From the NCBI RefSeq assembly GCF_030253575.1, contig NC_080568.1:5307501-5371500 (forward strand): a stretch of DNA of 64,000 bases. Direction: 5' to 3'. The notes under the pieces were generated by a model that saw only the letters and a list, made by a program, of their open reading frames with translations, had not been told where the DNA came from and made no database searches. The first letter of the stretch is position 1; every line of letters begins with the position of its first letter. A program made the position numbers and the translations under genes. The stretch is from Rhododendron vialii. Its lineage: Eukaryota > Streptophyta > Magnoliopsida > Ericales > Ericaceae. Positions 35,470-46,325 of this stretch are shown piece after piece.

Positions 35470-35599
35470 TAATAAAAAAAAGGAAAAATTAGTGATAAGG
35501 ACAGTAAAATAGCTTTCATTTAGAGAAAGAACGTACGCCAGCAAAATTGTTTTTAGTGGAGGTTCTTCAACTTTTTGAATTTTTTTAGTCATAAAGTCA

Positions 35600-35815
35600 A
35601 AACATGTTTAGGCACTTTCATAGAGTTTTATGGTGCATTTTCCTACTATAAGCTTTAGTGGTTTAAGCACTTTCATAGAATACCCTAGGGATTTAGACAC
35701 TTTCATATATAGGGTACCCTATGATTTTAGGCACTTTCATAGCTCAGTGTTTTAGGTATTTCTATATGGTATACTAGGATTTTAAGCACTTTCATAAGCA
35801 CATTTATCCTTATGT
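35600..35815. repeat. Tandem repeat of TTTAGGCACTTTCATAG
   Basis: Six variants of TTTAGGCACTTTCATAG occur about every 30-45 bp, near 35608, 35652, 35693, 35725, 35752 and 35785, with GGTACCCTA-like stretches between. Not a known transposon end. Confidence 0.8.
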
Positions 35816-35827
35816 GAATTTTTTACG

Positions 35828-36182
35828 AGCCTCGTTCAGCTAAATAAGTCAACTAGCTTATTTTTATGTTCTTATTCAAATTTTTTTCGTATTTCTTAGT
35901 TTTTTTACAGTATCAATTTTTGGGGACTATTGCATCGTCGTGACAAGAGAAATCTAAAAAGTAAAAAATTATGATTGAAATTCAATTTTTTTAATAAAGA
36001 CGAAAAAATTGGCTTATTGGTTTATTTTTGTCTTTATTCAAGAAAATTAGGTTTTTTACTTTTTGAATTCTTCTTGTCATGTCGATGAAATAATCCCCAA
36101 AAAAATTGACAAAAAACTAACATAAACAAAAAAAAATTAAATAAGAACAAAAAATAAGCCAATTGGCTTATTTAGCCGAATG
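35828..36182. mobile_element. Foldback MITE with GCTAAATAAG ends
   Basis: TTCAGCTAAATAAGTCAACT at the left pairs with AATTGGCTTATTTAGCCGAA at the right. Internal inverted repeats include GTCTTTATTCAA and its partner TTAATAAAGAC. The layout resembles the element at 25714-26021. Confidence 0.7.
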
Positions 36183-36227
36183 GAAAGTCTAAAAAAACAC
36201 TCTTCGGATGCTCCTTTCTCGCTTTAA

Positions 36228-36642
36228 ATGCCCCATTTGATAACAGTGATAGATGAATGGGATTCTTAAGGAGATTGAATTAAGATTGAGATTAGTAATG
36301 AGAAGAGATTGTTAATGAGAATGGATTGATAATGAGTATGTTTGTTTGGGATGAGATTAGATGATGGAATTATTAATATCATGTTTGTTTGAGATGGGAT
36401 TAGATGATGGAATTGGATTGATAAAAGAAATTGATAATGAGAAGGGATTAGTAATGAGAAGAGGTTGAGATTGAACTGCGAATATCAAGTCTCAAGGGGT
36501 ATTGCTAATACCCCCTATGAGCCGAATTATTCATCCCATAGGACTATCAATCCGAAACAATTTTTGAAACCAAACAAAATATTACTAATACTATCACCTT
36601 AGTAATCTAATCCCAACCTCAATCCGTTTATCAAACGGGGCC
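36228..36642. mobile_element. MITE with GCCCCATTTGATAA ends
   Basis: GCCCCATTTGATAAC at the left and GTTTATCAAACGGGGC at the right are inverted repeats, and the interior repeats GATTGATAATGAGAA and GGGATTAGATGATGGAATT. Target duplication unclear. Confidence 0.65.
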
Positions 36643-36695
36643 AAAGAACCCTCCTCTCTCTCTCACACACAGTCACACACAGGGACTTTTTGTTA

Positions 36696-36929
36696 GGGCC
36701 TATTCCCGAACTCCAAATAAGTACTTATTTTTTAAGAAGATAATTTTAAATTCAAAAAAAATGTATTTACGTAATTAATTTTTCTAGCAATATGGATCTT
36801 ATTTGAAAGATTTCAATGAGATCTATTATACGATGAAAAAAAATTTAAAAATTATTTTTTGTTTACATTATTTTTAAATTTAAAAATATGAAATACGTAC
36901 TTATTTTTTAAGAAGTATTTTAAAAGGGA
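36696..36929. mobile_element. Tourist-like MITE, relative of 5593-5820
   Basis: TTA borders both sides. CTTATTTTTTAAGAAG occurs near each end, and the centre has ATATGGATCTTATTTGAAAG and TTATACGATGAAAAA, matching the element at 5593-5820 closely. The outermost bases are diverged. Confidence 0.7.
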
Positions 36930-37452
36930 TTAACCTTTCTTGCTTTAAATACCCCCTCTCTGACACACATGCACTATCCCCTCTCTGACACACACGCACT
37001 CAGACTCTCTTTTACCCTTGCTTGGATTTCTGTTGGTTCCATTGTTTCACTGCCTCAAAGCCTCCTTCGGCCTAATGGGCGGTAATTCCCTCCCTCCTTC
37101 CAATTCCCAATTTCTTTTTTTTGTTAGCACAATACTTCTTCCGTTCTTATTTAACTATCTAATACGGTATTGTATACATTTTTAGCGGTTTATATCTTGA
37201 CATATATTGTTAAAAATATTCAATATGAATTTTGTTGATAGAGCTCAATTTTTTTTATCAAACAATAATTTTAAAAATATAAAACATAATATATGTCAAG
37301 AGATATTAATTTTTGAAAATACACACAAAATCGTAATCGATAATTAGTTTTCCGTCGGAAGTTATTTTTGCTTGGAGGAAACAACGTACGGCAGTGTACT
37401 ACCCCGCGTCCTATTTCATGCTCGACAGAACGTGTCAATGTCGATTTTGCGA

Positions 37453-37885
37453 GGATTGGGGGAAGCTGCTGTGCAGCTTCGTGCTGCATAGCGTATTGCG
37501 CACCCTCCGGGGAGCCTTGCCTGCATCGGTTCGGCGATCGGAGATGTTCACCGCGTAGAGCTCATCGAGTTCTACGTGTACGTAAAAAATCAGCTCGATC
37601 AAATATCGATAAGTGTCTCATCCGAACACATATAACTTGAAAAAAATGGATTCAGTGGTTTTGATCCAGTGTTTTGTATCCATTAGGATTTATTTTTTTC
37701 AAGTTATATATATTCCGATGAGGCACTTAACAATATTTGATCGAGCTGATTTTTGGCGTACACGTAGAACTCGATGAGCTCTACGCGGTGAACGTCTCCG
37801 ATCGCCGGACCGATGCCGGCAAGGCTTCCCGGAGGGTGCGCAGCACGCTGTGCAGCACGAAGCTGCACAGCAGCTTCCCCAGTCC
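37453..37885. mobile_element. Foldback MULE-like MITE, 9-bp TSD
   Basis: Starts GGATTGGGGGAAGCTGCTG and ends CAGCTTCCCCAGTCC. Arms of about 185 bp pair almost perfectly around a loop near 37640-37695. A perfect 9-bp repeat ATTTTGCGA flanks it (37444-37452, 37886-37894). Each arm contains GAGCTCATCGAGTTCTACGT and AATCAGCTCGATCAAATAT, which mark it as kin of 4957-5365. The open frames within the arms are mirrored because of the palindrome and I do not treat them as genes. Confidence 0.92.
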
Positions 37886-37940
37886 ATTTTGCGAGAACCT
37901 GCATGCATGTGGTCTAAATCGCCAGAATTCAATATTTTTT

Positions 37941-38823
37941 GGCCAAAATTTCGCGGTCGTCATTCTAATTTTACGGTTGTCTTAATTTTATCCCTCTAGT
38001 TTTAATTGCTACCAAATAAATCATGTAGTTTGTTTTACATTTCAAATTAGTAAAATTATTAACACTGTTAATAAAACTAACGGAAAAATATGATTAAAAT
38101 ATTAAGTGCTCCAATTTTCAATCCAGATGAACCAGTGCGAAGATCTTATTGTTTTGATCATTTTATCTTAGATGGTCGTAATAAATTTTTGACTCTAAGA
38201 CCTTTCAACGAGCACGCAAAAACTCCTTATTTAATTTCAAGGCTCTCTTAAGGTGTTCATTGAAAGGCCTTAGAACCAAAAATCCATTATGACCATCTAA
38301 GATCAAATGATCAGAAAAATAAAATCTTTGCACCGGTTCAAATGGATTGAAAATTGGAACAATTTATTTTTTACACCATTTATATATTAAAAAATTAAGT
38401 GTTCCAATTTTTAATCTGTTTAAACCGGTGCGAAAATCTTATTTTTCTAATCATTTTATCTTAAATGTTCATAATAAATTTTGGCTCTAAAACCTTTTAA
38501 TGAGTACTTTAAGAGAGCCCTGAATCTAAATAAAGAATCTTCGGGTGCTTGTTGAAAGACCGTAGAGCCAAAAATTCATTATGAACATCTAGAATAAAAT
38601 TATCAAAAAATTAAGATCTTCGTACCAGCCGGTTCAACCGGATTGAAAAATGGAGCATTTAATTTTTTAATCATATTTTTCCGTTAGTTTCATTAACGGT
38701 GTTAACGATTTTACCAATTTAGAACGTAAAACAAACTACAGGATTTACTTGGTAGCAATCAAAATTAAAGGGATAAAATTGAGGCAACTGTAAAATTAGA
38801 GGGACGGCTATAAAAATTTGCCC
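37941..38823. mobile_element. MULE-like element with two internal hairpins
   Basis: Long diverged TIRs (about 37941-38100 and 38665-38823) start GGCCAAAATTT and end AAATTTGCCC; they share TCTAATTTTAC and ATTTTATCCCT-TAGTTTTAATTGCTACCAA blocks. The perfect 9-bp ATATTTTTT lies on both sides (37932-37940, 38824-38832). Between the TIRs are two separate hairpins, about 38105-38370 and 38390-38665, each with arms carrying AAGTG(C/T)TCCAATTTT and GAACATCTA-type sequence. No ORF of note; 883 bp. Confidence 0.9.
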
Positions 38824-39021
38824 ATATTTTTTTGGTAAATTTAGATGGGAAAATTGCGGAACAGTGGAGGGAGAGGCAAAGAATCTCCAAGTCATGGACT
38901 AGTTTTCGGAATTGCCCAGTTATAGGAAGGAAAACAATAATTCCCAACACATGGTTTTGAGGACAAAAATACCCCTCTTTACTAAAATTGTTGCACTTTC
39001 ATACCTCTCTAGTTCTCAATT

Positions 39022-39172
39022 AGGTGCAACTTAGGTTCATATACAGGGCAACTTAGGTTCATACATAGGGCAACTTAGGTTCATACACGGGGCAAATTAG
39101 GTTCACGAAAAAACTTAGGGGTAACTTAGGTTCATACACGGGATAAATTAGTTTCATACACAAGGCAATTTA
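39022..39172. repeat. 24-bp minisatellite GGGCAACTTAGGTTCATACA
   Basis: About six units of GGGCAACTTAGGTTCATACA with small changes, directly downstream of the glycine-rich frame on its strand and inside the MULE. Confidence 0.9.
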
Positions 39173-39215
39173 GAGAAACCTAACTCCTCCAGCTTCCACC
39201 ATCACCACATGCTCT

Positions 39216-39437
39216 CTATGAGTACCTGGACTCGCCATCCCTATCCTTGCCATCGCCTCCATACCCATAACCACCACCTCCATAACCACCACCACCGCCT
39301 CCACCACTCCTGCTACTGTAACCACCACCGCCGCCTCCATAACCACCTTTATCACGGCGTCCAATCACTACTAGCACCACAGAAGCAAAAATCCCAACCT
39401 CAGACCCCCATTTCGCAACCCCAATTTCGGATTTCAA
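39216..39437 (-). pseudogene. Glycine-rich coding fragment inside a MULE
   Basis: The frame encodes 73 residues: a short N-terminal part, then GRRDKGGYGGGGGGYSSRSG, more GGY repeats, and a charged tail GDGKDRDGESRYS. Glycine/tyrosine tails of this kind are seen in plant glycine-rich RNA-binding proteins, but no RNA recognition motif is present, so the family is uncertain. Upstream on the same strand, an ATG frame VAVDVDTIK (about 39506-39477) ends at a good donor AAG-GTAAGG, suggesting the captured piece once held an exon-intron boundary. Whether it is expressed is unknown. Confidence 0.4.
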
Positions 39438-39921
39438 ACTCCAATTTCAATCGTATGAGAACCAAACCTTACCTTAATTGTGTCGACATCCACCGCCACC
39501 ATTTCTACTCGTCATCACCGTGAATCACCACCGCCGCTATTCGCCAACAATCTCGAGAAGATAAAGGGTCTAATTTTTGGAACCCTTAGATCGCTAACCC
39601 TAAAACCGAATTAATCAGAATGGTTGAGAGAATTTGTGAGAGAAAGAAGAGAGAGCAGGCCAGAGATGGGGTGCATGGGACTGATCGGGAGAGAGAGAGA
39701 GAGAGGGTGTTGGTTTTTGGTCAACACACGGAGAAAAGGAATGGATCTGATTTGAAGCCCTAATTTTATGGGGGTATATTAGTAATTTTACCTTGCCATT
39801 TTCACGTATGAACAATTACTTTTTTCCTTCTCATGCCAAGAGCAATTTGATAAAAACCTCTCCATGACATGGAGATTCTTTGTCCCACACTCCACTCTCC
39901 CGCAATTCCCCCAATTTAGAT

Positions 39922-41073
39922 TGATTTAAAAGGGGGCAAGAAATTGTTGAGAATGCTTTGTGCTTAACAACTTTTGTCCATATGACTCTTATGATAGCTC
40001 TTGGGATCAATGATTCCTGTTTTTTTTCTTTTTGTTTCTTACGGTGTTTTAAATCGGGATACCCGTATGATGTATTAATTTTTGTATTCTATGAATTGTA
40101 TCGAGATGCGCATTGTGCAACGTAAGATAAGTTAACAATTACTAACACACAATTAAAATATAGTTAAACGTAATTACGAAATAAAAAGTGCTATATAGAT
40201 ATAGTACTGTGTATTTATGAAAAATAAATTTTTAGGATTAGAAATTCCTAGTCTCGCAATTGTGGTTTATCCCCTTGCGGCTTTCCGGTGCCTTGGTCGG
40301 GGGAAGAGAAGAAGAGCCTGTATTTGCAGGGCCGGCTTTGAACTAAGCCAGAAATGGTCACCAACTTAAGCCCCCGAATTTTGGCTCAAAATTAGGGCTC
40401 CATATAGATATAGTAAGGTATGCAATTGATGAGCAATCTAGCCTAGTGGAAAATTTTAGTTTTGCTATCCAATAAATACATGATTCAAGTCATAGGGGCC
40501 TCTCTCTTTCTTATGAGAATATTTTTTTTCTCCTCTCAATTTCACCTTAGACCCCGAGAGTCTTAGAGCCAGCTCTGCATATTTGATTCAACTATGACAT
40601 GACATAAATATGTTTTTTCTTCTATTCGAGCCAGCTCTGCATATTTGAATCAAGAATGAGGTTTGAAAGGGAAGAAACATGTACTATGTATTGGTTTTAC
40701 GGGCATTTTTGTCTAATAAATATCAAAACTAGTGACATGTGCCTTTGCAACAAACAGTTCTGAAATGGTAGGGTGTCACTTGGGTAACGATAATACATGA
40801 GGGGGTTCATTTGAGCGTTTTTAAAGGTTAAGGTGTTCGTGTTAAAACGTAGATGAGGGGATCTCAGTGTAATTTTATCTTAAATAAAATAAACGATATG
40901 CGGTACGGTACGTATCCCTATTCGCAAGATTTCTATAAAAAAAAAATACGGGGTGGGATATTTTTAGTTTTTGGAAGGAGATGATATGAATTCTACATAT
41001 TGATTCCATATCATAGGTTTTTAACAACTATGCCCTTGACTAATATTGCCTCTACTGCACATTTTTTGTTGTA
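39922..41073. other. Intergenic, no gene recognised
   Basis: Moderately AT-rich. The segment 40330-40580 contains GAGCCAGCTCTGCATATTTGA twice (about 40566 and 40629) and looks like transposon debris. No coding signal. Confidence 0.5.
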
Positions 41074-41481
41074 TCAGGCGCTGTGTTTACATCTCTTCAG
41101 AAATGCTATGTAACCCTGAACTTGTATTAGCAATAAATTCAGGAAGTTAGTTCTATGCTGTAGATTTGAGTTAGTTGGTGTGTGATTTGAGTTAGTTGGT
41201 GTGTGACATACCTTGAATGAATATGGTCCATGGACTATTGGGTTAAAATTCTGGAAAAAGAATAATCTCCTGGATTTGTAGCATAGGAATTGATGCTTAA
41301 AGTTACAGCTATCAAATCGTAAAGTTACAGCTATCAAATCGTGAATCGAATTGAGAATGTCCTTTAGCGAAAAGTGAATTGAATCAAATTGTGAGCTGCT
41401 CAGATTTGGTGATGACTTCGGATGAACATTGAAAAGTCTTTTTCTGTATGCGGACGATATAAATATGTAGTGCAAATGCAT
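41074..41481 (-). CDS. Unsupported 135-codon open frame
   Basis: An open frame of 135 codons on the minus strand, with no recognised domain. It contains two local duplications (CAACTAACTCAAATCACAC units and GATTTGATAGCTGTAACTTTA units), which argues for low constraint. It lies upstream of the dehydratase gene on the opposite strand. I list it as an open frame only. Confidence 0.15.
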   Translation of the reverse strand: MHLHYIFISSAYRKRLFNVHPKSSPNLSSSQFDSIHFSLKDILNSIHDLIAVTLRFDSCNFKHQFLCYKSRRLFFFQNFNPIVHGPYSFKVCHTPTNSNHTPTNSNLQHRTNFLNLLLIQVQGYIAFLKRCKHSA

Positions 41482-42779
41482 ATTTTATTTAGATTCCGAT
41501 CAATAAAAAGATAGTCTCAAAAGAATGGATGATTGTGTGGTCTTATAGCAAAGGCACTAGCAATAGGAATACCGTTTGGAGCTTGAAACATGAAAGGCTT
41601 CAATAAAGTTAGGCAGTTAGTAGGTTATTAGGATGTGCATGGACGTCTACTGGGTTCTGCAACCAAAAATAGAAGGCAAAGTTTTAGTAGGCCCTTTTAG
41701 TGGTCATTCTGTAGTTTTAAAAGGCAGTTCCTTTTTCTGAATTGATGTGTGAGTACATGGTCTTCAGTGTGTCCCAGTCACTCGTGTTTATTTGCATAAT
41801 AAGTTTCAAATTGGACTTGAATTTTGATTGTTGGGAAGGCTCTATCTATTAGTTTTAGAGGAGGGGGCGTGTAGATTATGTTATTTGTTTCGCAAGCCTA
41901 TAAAACAAAGAGTGTAAATGCCAGGAAGCATATTAGGAACCTTATATTTTGTTCTCTATTGGTGGTAGCAGGGTACTATGTTCATGGGAAGTATGAGTTG
42001 CGCAGAGAGGGAGGAATGGTAGAATGTATGACGGTTGCCTTACAGTTGGTGAGACGGGCAAGGACAGAGTGCTCATTTTTGAACTCTCATTCTCCTCTTA
42101 GTGAAGCACTTAAGCTTTAATATTCTTAGAGTTTCCTCTGTTGAAGTTCCTCTGGGACAATGGGCCGTAAACCGGAAGGTATGAGTGGTCTTTGTAGAAA
42201 AACGAGACCTGTGTGGCTACTTGCAAAGCTGATAGGTTTTAGAACATAAATATATTTGAAACCGTCTTGTGGGAAATTAGGCAATAGCTTGTTAATGTTG
42301 CTGCCTATCTAAGTTTCCACGCCTAGCTTGCACTACTTTTAGTGATGGTAGTGGAATTGAAAAAACAAAGAAAAGATGAGGAAAAGGATGATAGGATTTG
42401 CAATTGGTAACAACTTGGTTATATACTTATTTGTAATTGGCTCTAAGTCAGTAATTTACACCACCACCAGTTGGGGCAACTATTAAACATGACTTCAAGT
42501 CAGCTATCATGAGTGGAGTCAGGAACTTATTGAGGTATCTATTATTCTTTTTAACATAGTCCCCCATGAGTTTTCATTTTATAAAAGGTTTGCATGATTG
42601 TTGGGTTAAAACTGGGAATCATAAATGAAGTTAGTTGGGTGCGTAGTATAACTTTAAAAGGGATAATTTGTACTAGTTTCTGAAGTCTATGGGTCCAATT
42701 GCAGTTCCCAAATCATTCATTGGGGCCAGTGGCCACCACCGGGTCCTTCTTGCCTTCGCCTCGGTTTGTCAGTAATTTT
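41482..42779 (+). other. Upstream region of the dehydratase gene
   Basis: The missing 5' exon of the dehydratase gene should be here. Two candidates are visible. An open frame from 41878 begins MLFVSQAYKTKSVNARKHI, basic and serine-containing like a targeting peptide, but no donor of the right phase was found. A short ATG exon at 42160-42178 (MGRKPE plus one base) ends at AAG-GTATGAG with the right phase. Neither is convincing. Confidence 0.3.
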
Positions 42780-45700
42780 ATGATTTCCTTGTTAGATTTG
42801 TCATCCAAGAAGTGTGTGCCATGCAACGCAAAAGAGATGAGGGCCATGACAGAACAAGCAGCAAATGAATTGATCTCACAGGTTTTCTTTTTAGATCCAA
42901 GTTTGGTATATTTATGTCACTTCCTCCTTTTTAGGTATTTACTAATCTGGTTTCTTGCTTAGGTTCCTGGATGGACCTTGGTAAATGAAAATGGTAGATT
43001 GAGGTTAAGTCGGTCATGGAAAGTCAAGACTTACTTGAAAGGTTTGGAGTTCTTTCAGGCTGTTGCTAATGTTGCTGAAGCAGAAGGTATCTCACTAATC
43101 TCAGATCAAAACTCACCTAAATTGCTGATACTCTTTTAAGAGCTTGAGGTCTAGGTAGTCTTGATGAACACATAATCTGAAGCTGCATCTCCAGCATGTT
43201 CATCTTAAGCAAAGTGCATCAAAAGTTAATGTTATGCCCACATTGGTGTTAATGGTTGATCATGAACTTAATTAGGTACTAAGAATGGATTATTTTAAAT
43301 TTGTTATGCATGAAGACAACAATACTATGGAGGAAGTTGAACAACCTTTGAACTTGCCTACATGAGTTCTACATGAATGGTTTCATTCACTGTCTAGAAT
43401 TACTGCCATACTCGCCATTCCATCTACGGCATGATAGTTACTTAAACTGGCTTAATTCAGTATCTTTCTCTAAATTAACTCTACCTGCGGCTGTATCCTC
43501 TTAAGTATTCGTGTAGACTGTTGCCTATGTTACCTTCGGTCTTCCCTGCAGTGCCTCCATTGGGATAAAATCGGCTCTATATAAGTGGATCCTGTAGCTC
43601 TCAACAATAAGACTCACAAGATCTTAGTCATGTTTCCCTCTCATTGTTTCCAATTGATTCTCCTATGTGGTCTTAAAAATATTATCTTTCGGTTGTTATT
43701 TTTTCTTTCTTGTGCATTGTTTTTGGGTTGTATATTTATGCAAAGTCTTTTGAGTGGAGTTTCTCGTGACTGAATATGATGCCACAGTGGGTTTGCTCTT
43801 TTGAGAAATGCAACCACGTTGAAGTGTCAATGACTGAATAGCAATGTCATAGTTGGGAAGTTATCATTCAAAATTTTTGCCATCCTCAAAGGGACATGAA
43901 TTGAATTTGATTGTGCTGGTTTTTCATTCTGTTAAACTATATACGTGTTCATTGCTAGAGAAACTTTAGTGAAGCCATTATTTCCCAGCCAGCTAGAGAT
44001 GATTAGTCAAATTGTGGTTGGTAGACCTAAAAGAATGCTCAAGTGGATCTTGTTTTAGGATTTTTAGGTTTAGACATGCTAAGATGTGACACGAAGATGC
44101 TTTAATATTTTAATGTTACATTTAATTTAGTTTGTGTTCTTTTGTGGAGTTGCACTATTCTGTTAGAATATGGAATTATCCATTTTCTGGGTGGGACTGG
44201 AGTAGTGTCTGTCAAATTAAACCCAATGATCCATGAATGGAAAGAGTGCAATGATGGAGGTTTTTGGATAGAGCATATACAATAGGAGCTCGTGGCTTAT
44301 GCATACTGCTTTCCTTCTTCTTCTTCGCAGATTCTGCAGGATCCAGACCTTTCTGCCTTAGTTCCCGAATCCCCTATTTTCATTATAATCTCCGTGATAT
44401 GGATGTTGTGGGGTATTCCATCTATTGACCTCATTTCTCGCAATCTCATGATTAGGAGAGAGACATTCCTTCTTCCTTCTCCAGCATGTATATTATGAAT
44501 CATTACTTTCCTGTACCTCACACCACAAAATGAAGATCTAATACATTCTTCAGTTTTCTTCAAGTAAGGTATCACCAATATAAAACACAATATTGTTTGT
44601 TGTAATGATTATGCAATGCAATCCGTGTGAATCAGTTTGGGTTTTCCCTTGTTTACAAGTCCATTGAACAACGAGCCTATGTTGCTGTCCTTTCAAATTT
44701 GTGGGCTCAAATCTGATGAGATACCTCTTTGTAGGCTCACTGTCCTAACTTGGTCCACCTTTTGCCATTATTCTTTTGGCGTAATCCGCATTCTGGTAAA
44801 CTTTGTTTCGTTGGTTATAGCACTAAGGAAATCAAGCATCTCATTACAGGTCATCATCCAGATCTTCATCTTGTTGAATGGAACAAAGTCAAAATTGAGA
44901 TATGGACACATGCTGTTGGTAAGAATCATCTGTTTATTGAGCTAACCTTCATGCTTTTATTTTTTTAGTTTATTTTTGTGATGATGTTGTTTCTTTCGAG
45001 GGCCTACAATATTAATAGGTGAAAATAATACATTGATATTAACTTGGACTACATTATAGTTATAAAGATCGGCGTTAGATCGAGTGTGTACAATCATGGG
45101 CACTACTTCGACTCTAAAAGCCTGCCAGCTTAGCTCTTGGAGTATTATGATCTAAGAAGCACATAAATGGATACAGAACATGGAATTCTGAAAAACTGGC
45201 ACATGGACAGCAAAAAAAAGAAGAAGCAGATTTTATTGTACACACTATAAATAGCAACGACAAAGGAGTAGGGGGTCAGACTTCGTGAACTAGAACTCTA
45301 TCTCTATTCTCTCACCCTCAATACACTTGGTTTCATCTCTTTGCTTGGTTGAAATTGATTGACCAAGATCTCTTGCTCCTTTGCTGACTTAATCCTTGGA
45401 TGGCACTCAGCCAAACCCTATTTGTGTGCGAGTCTCTGACTGGTTCCTGCTTTTGTAGGCCTATTCATGTTCGTGTCAAAAGTGTTCGACCTAAACCCTC
45501 TAATTTCATAATGGGTCGTGTCTAAAATTCCACCCCTACCCCTAGATACAACGATCGATTAGGTGTGTCGGTATGAAGAGGCAGACAACAATCCAGACAT
45601 CATAACAAGTGTGCAGGTGTGGAATTTAAAATGATCAAATTAGAGGTTGTTAGCTCCGAATACCTTGAAAGATTTGATATATGCTAGTGTGGTGGACTAC

Positions 45701-46325
45701 CCCATTTGAGGCAATGAGGCGGACCGTCACAACCTGACTGGTTAGAGCATCTCCATCGCTGTAGTCTTTGCGTTTAGCAGTGGTAAAGTAGCATAGGGCA
45801 GCAGAAAACATTCACTCCAATAGAGTACTGTATCTCGTGCTAAGATAGTATTTCGTATTCCCTACTTAGCATAAGAAAATAGCATGTTATGTTTTATTAC
45901 TACGCTTTTGAAATAGAATAATAAGGGTGGAGTTGGACACCACAAATCGATATTAAGTGCTCGTTCGTTGTGCTAAAATAGAATAAAATATTACACCAGT
46001 AGAGATGCTCTGACTGATTGGATATGAAAAAAGTAATTAAAAATGAGAAGCTGGAAAAAGAATCAATAAACATGAAATAAGCCATCTAGAAATTTGTTAA
46101 CATATTTATACTTGTATATTTTCGCAGAATTAAAATGTCTTTGGTATCATTGTTCTTCCAGTTGCCTTCGTAGTAGACTCATTGTTTCAGTTTGTCAAAA
46201 CCGTGTGAATGAGTATGCATAAATGTACATGTTTGACTTGTTGTGCAGGTGGAGTTACAGAAAGCGATTTCATTATTGCTGCTAAGATCAATCGGCTCAA
46301 CCTGCATGATCTCGCGCGTAGATAA
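42780..46325 (+). CDS. PCD: Pterin-4a-carbinolamine dehydratase, 4 visible exons
   Basis: It dehydrates 4a-hydroxytetrahydropterin and so helps recycle pterin cofactors of aromatic amino acid hydroxylases; plant forms are usually organellar. Visible exons: 42780-42881 (or from the acceptor at 42796), 42963-43086, 44850-44918 and 46249-46325, all GT-AG with matching phases, ending DLARR-TAA. The order LSSKKCVPCNAKEMRAMTEQ, PGWTLVNENGRLRLSRSWKV, GLEFFQAVANVAEAEG, HHPDLHLVEWNKVKIEIWTH, AVGGVTESDFIIAAKI matches the plant family. The published catalytic pattern (acidic, three residues, H-H-P, five or six residues, aromatic, nine residues, H, eight residues, D) is intact: E..HHP......W.........H........D. 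The start is uncertain: ATG 42780 gives 123 residues without a transit peptide, while relatives have an extra 5' exon. Introns 3 and 4 hold repeat DNA. Confidence 0.85.
44990..45735. other. LTR-like sequence in the last PCD intron
   Basis: CACACTATAAATAGCAACG near 45240 looks like a TATA box, followed by a CT-rich leader-like stretch with TCTCTTGCTCC and GTTCGTGTC motifs. There are no recognisable ends or ORF. A solo LTR relic is possible. Confidence 0.3.
45744..46011. mobile_element. MITE in the last PCD intron
   Basis: Ends AGAGCATCTCCATC and TAGAGATGCTCT are inverted repeats over ten bases, flanked by GACTGGTT (45736-45743) and GACTGATT (46012-46019), an 8-bp duplication with one mismatch. 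The 268-bp element is non-coding. Size of duplication points to hAT-type; the ends also resemble the TTA-flanked element at 22640-23035. Confidence 0.75.

Larger units (their letters stand above)
38847..39912. mobile_element. MULE carrying a glycine-rich segment (Pack-MULE-like)
   Basis: TIRs of about 130 bp, roughly 70 percent alike by eye, begin GGGAAAATTGCGG and end CCGCAATTCCCCC; AAAGAATCTCCAAGTCATGG pairs with CCATGACATGGAGATTCTTT. A perfect 9-bp AATTTAGAT flanks it (38838-38846, 39913-39921). The interior is not transposase but looks like plant gene sequence: on the minus strand a CT-rich leader-like stretch, then a glycine-rich frame (39437-39216), then a minisatellite. Capture of host gene parts by a non-autonomous MULE is the simplest explanation. 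Confidence 0.88.

Noticed and set aside
37368..37985. Overlapping frames with the same peptide on both strands
   Set aside because: The mirrored peptide is a consequence of the palindrome of the foldback element, not evidence of a protein.
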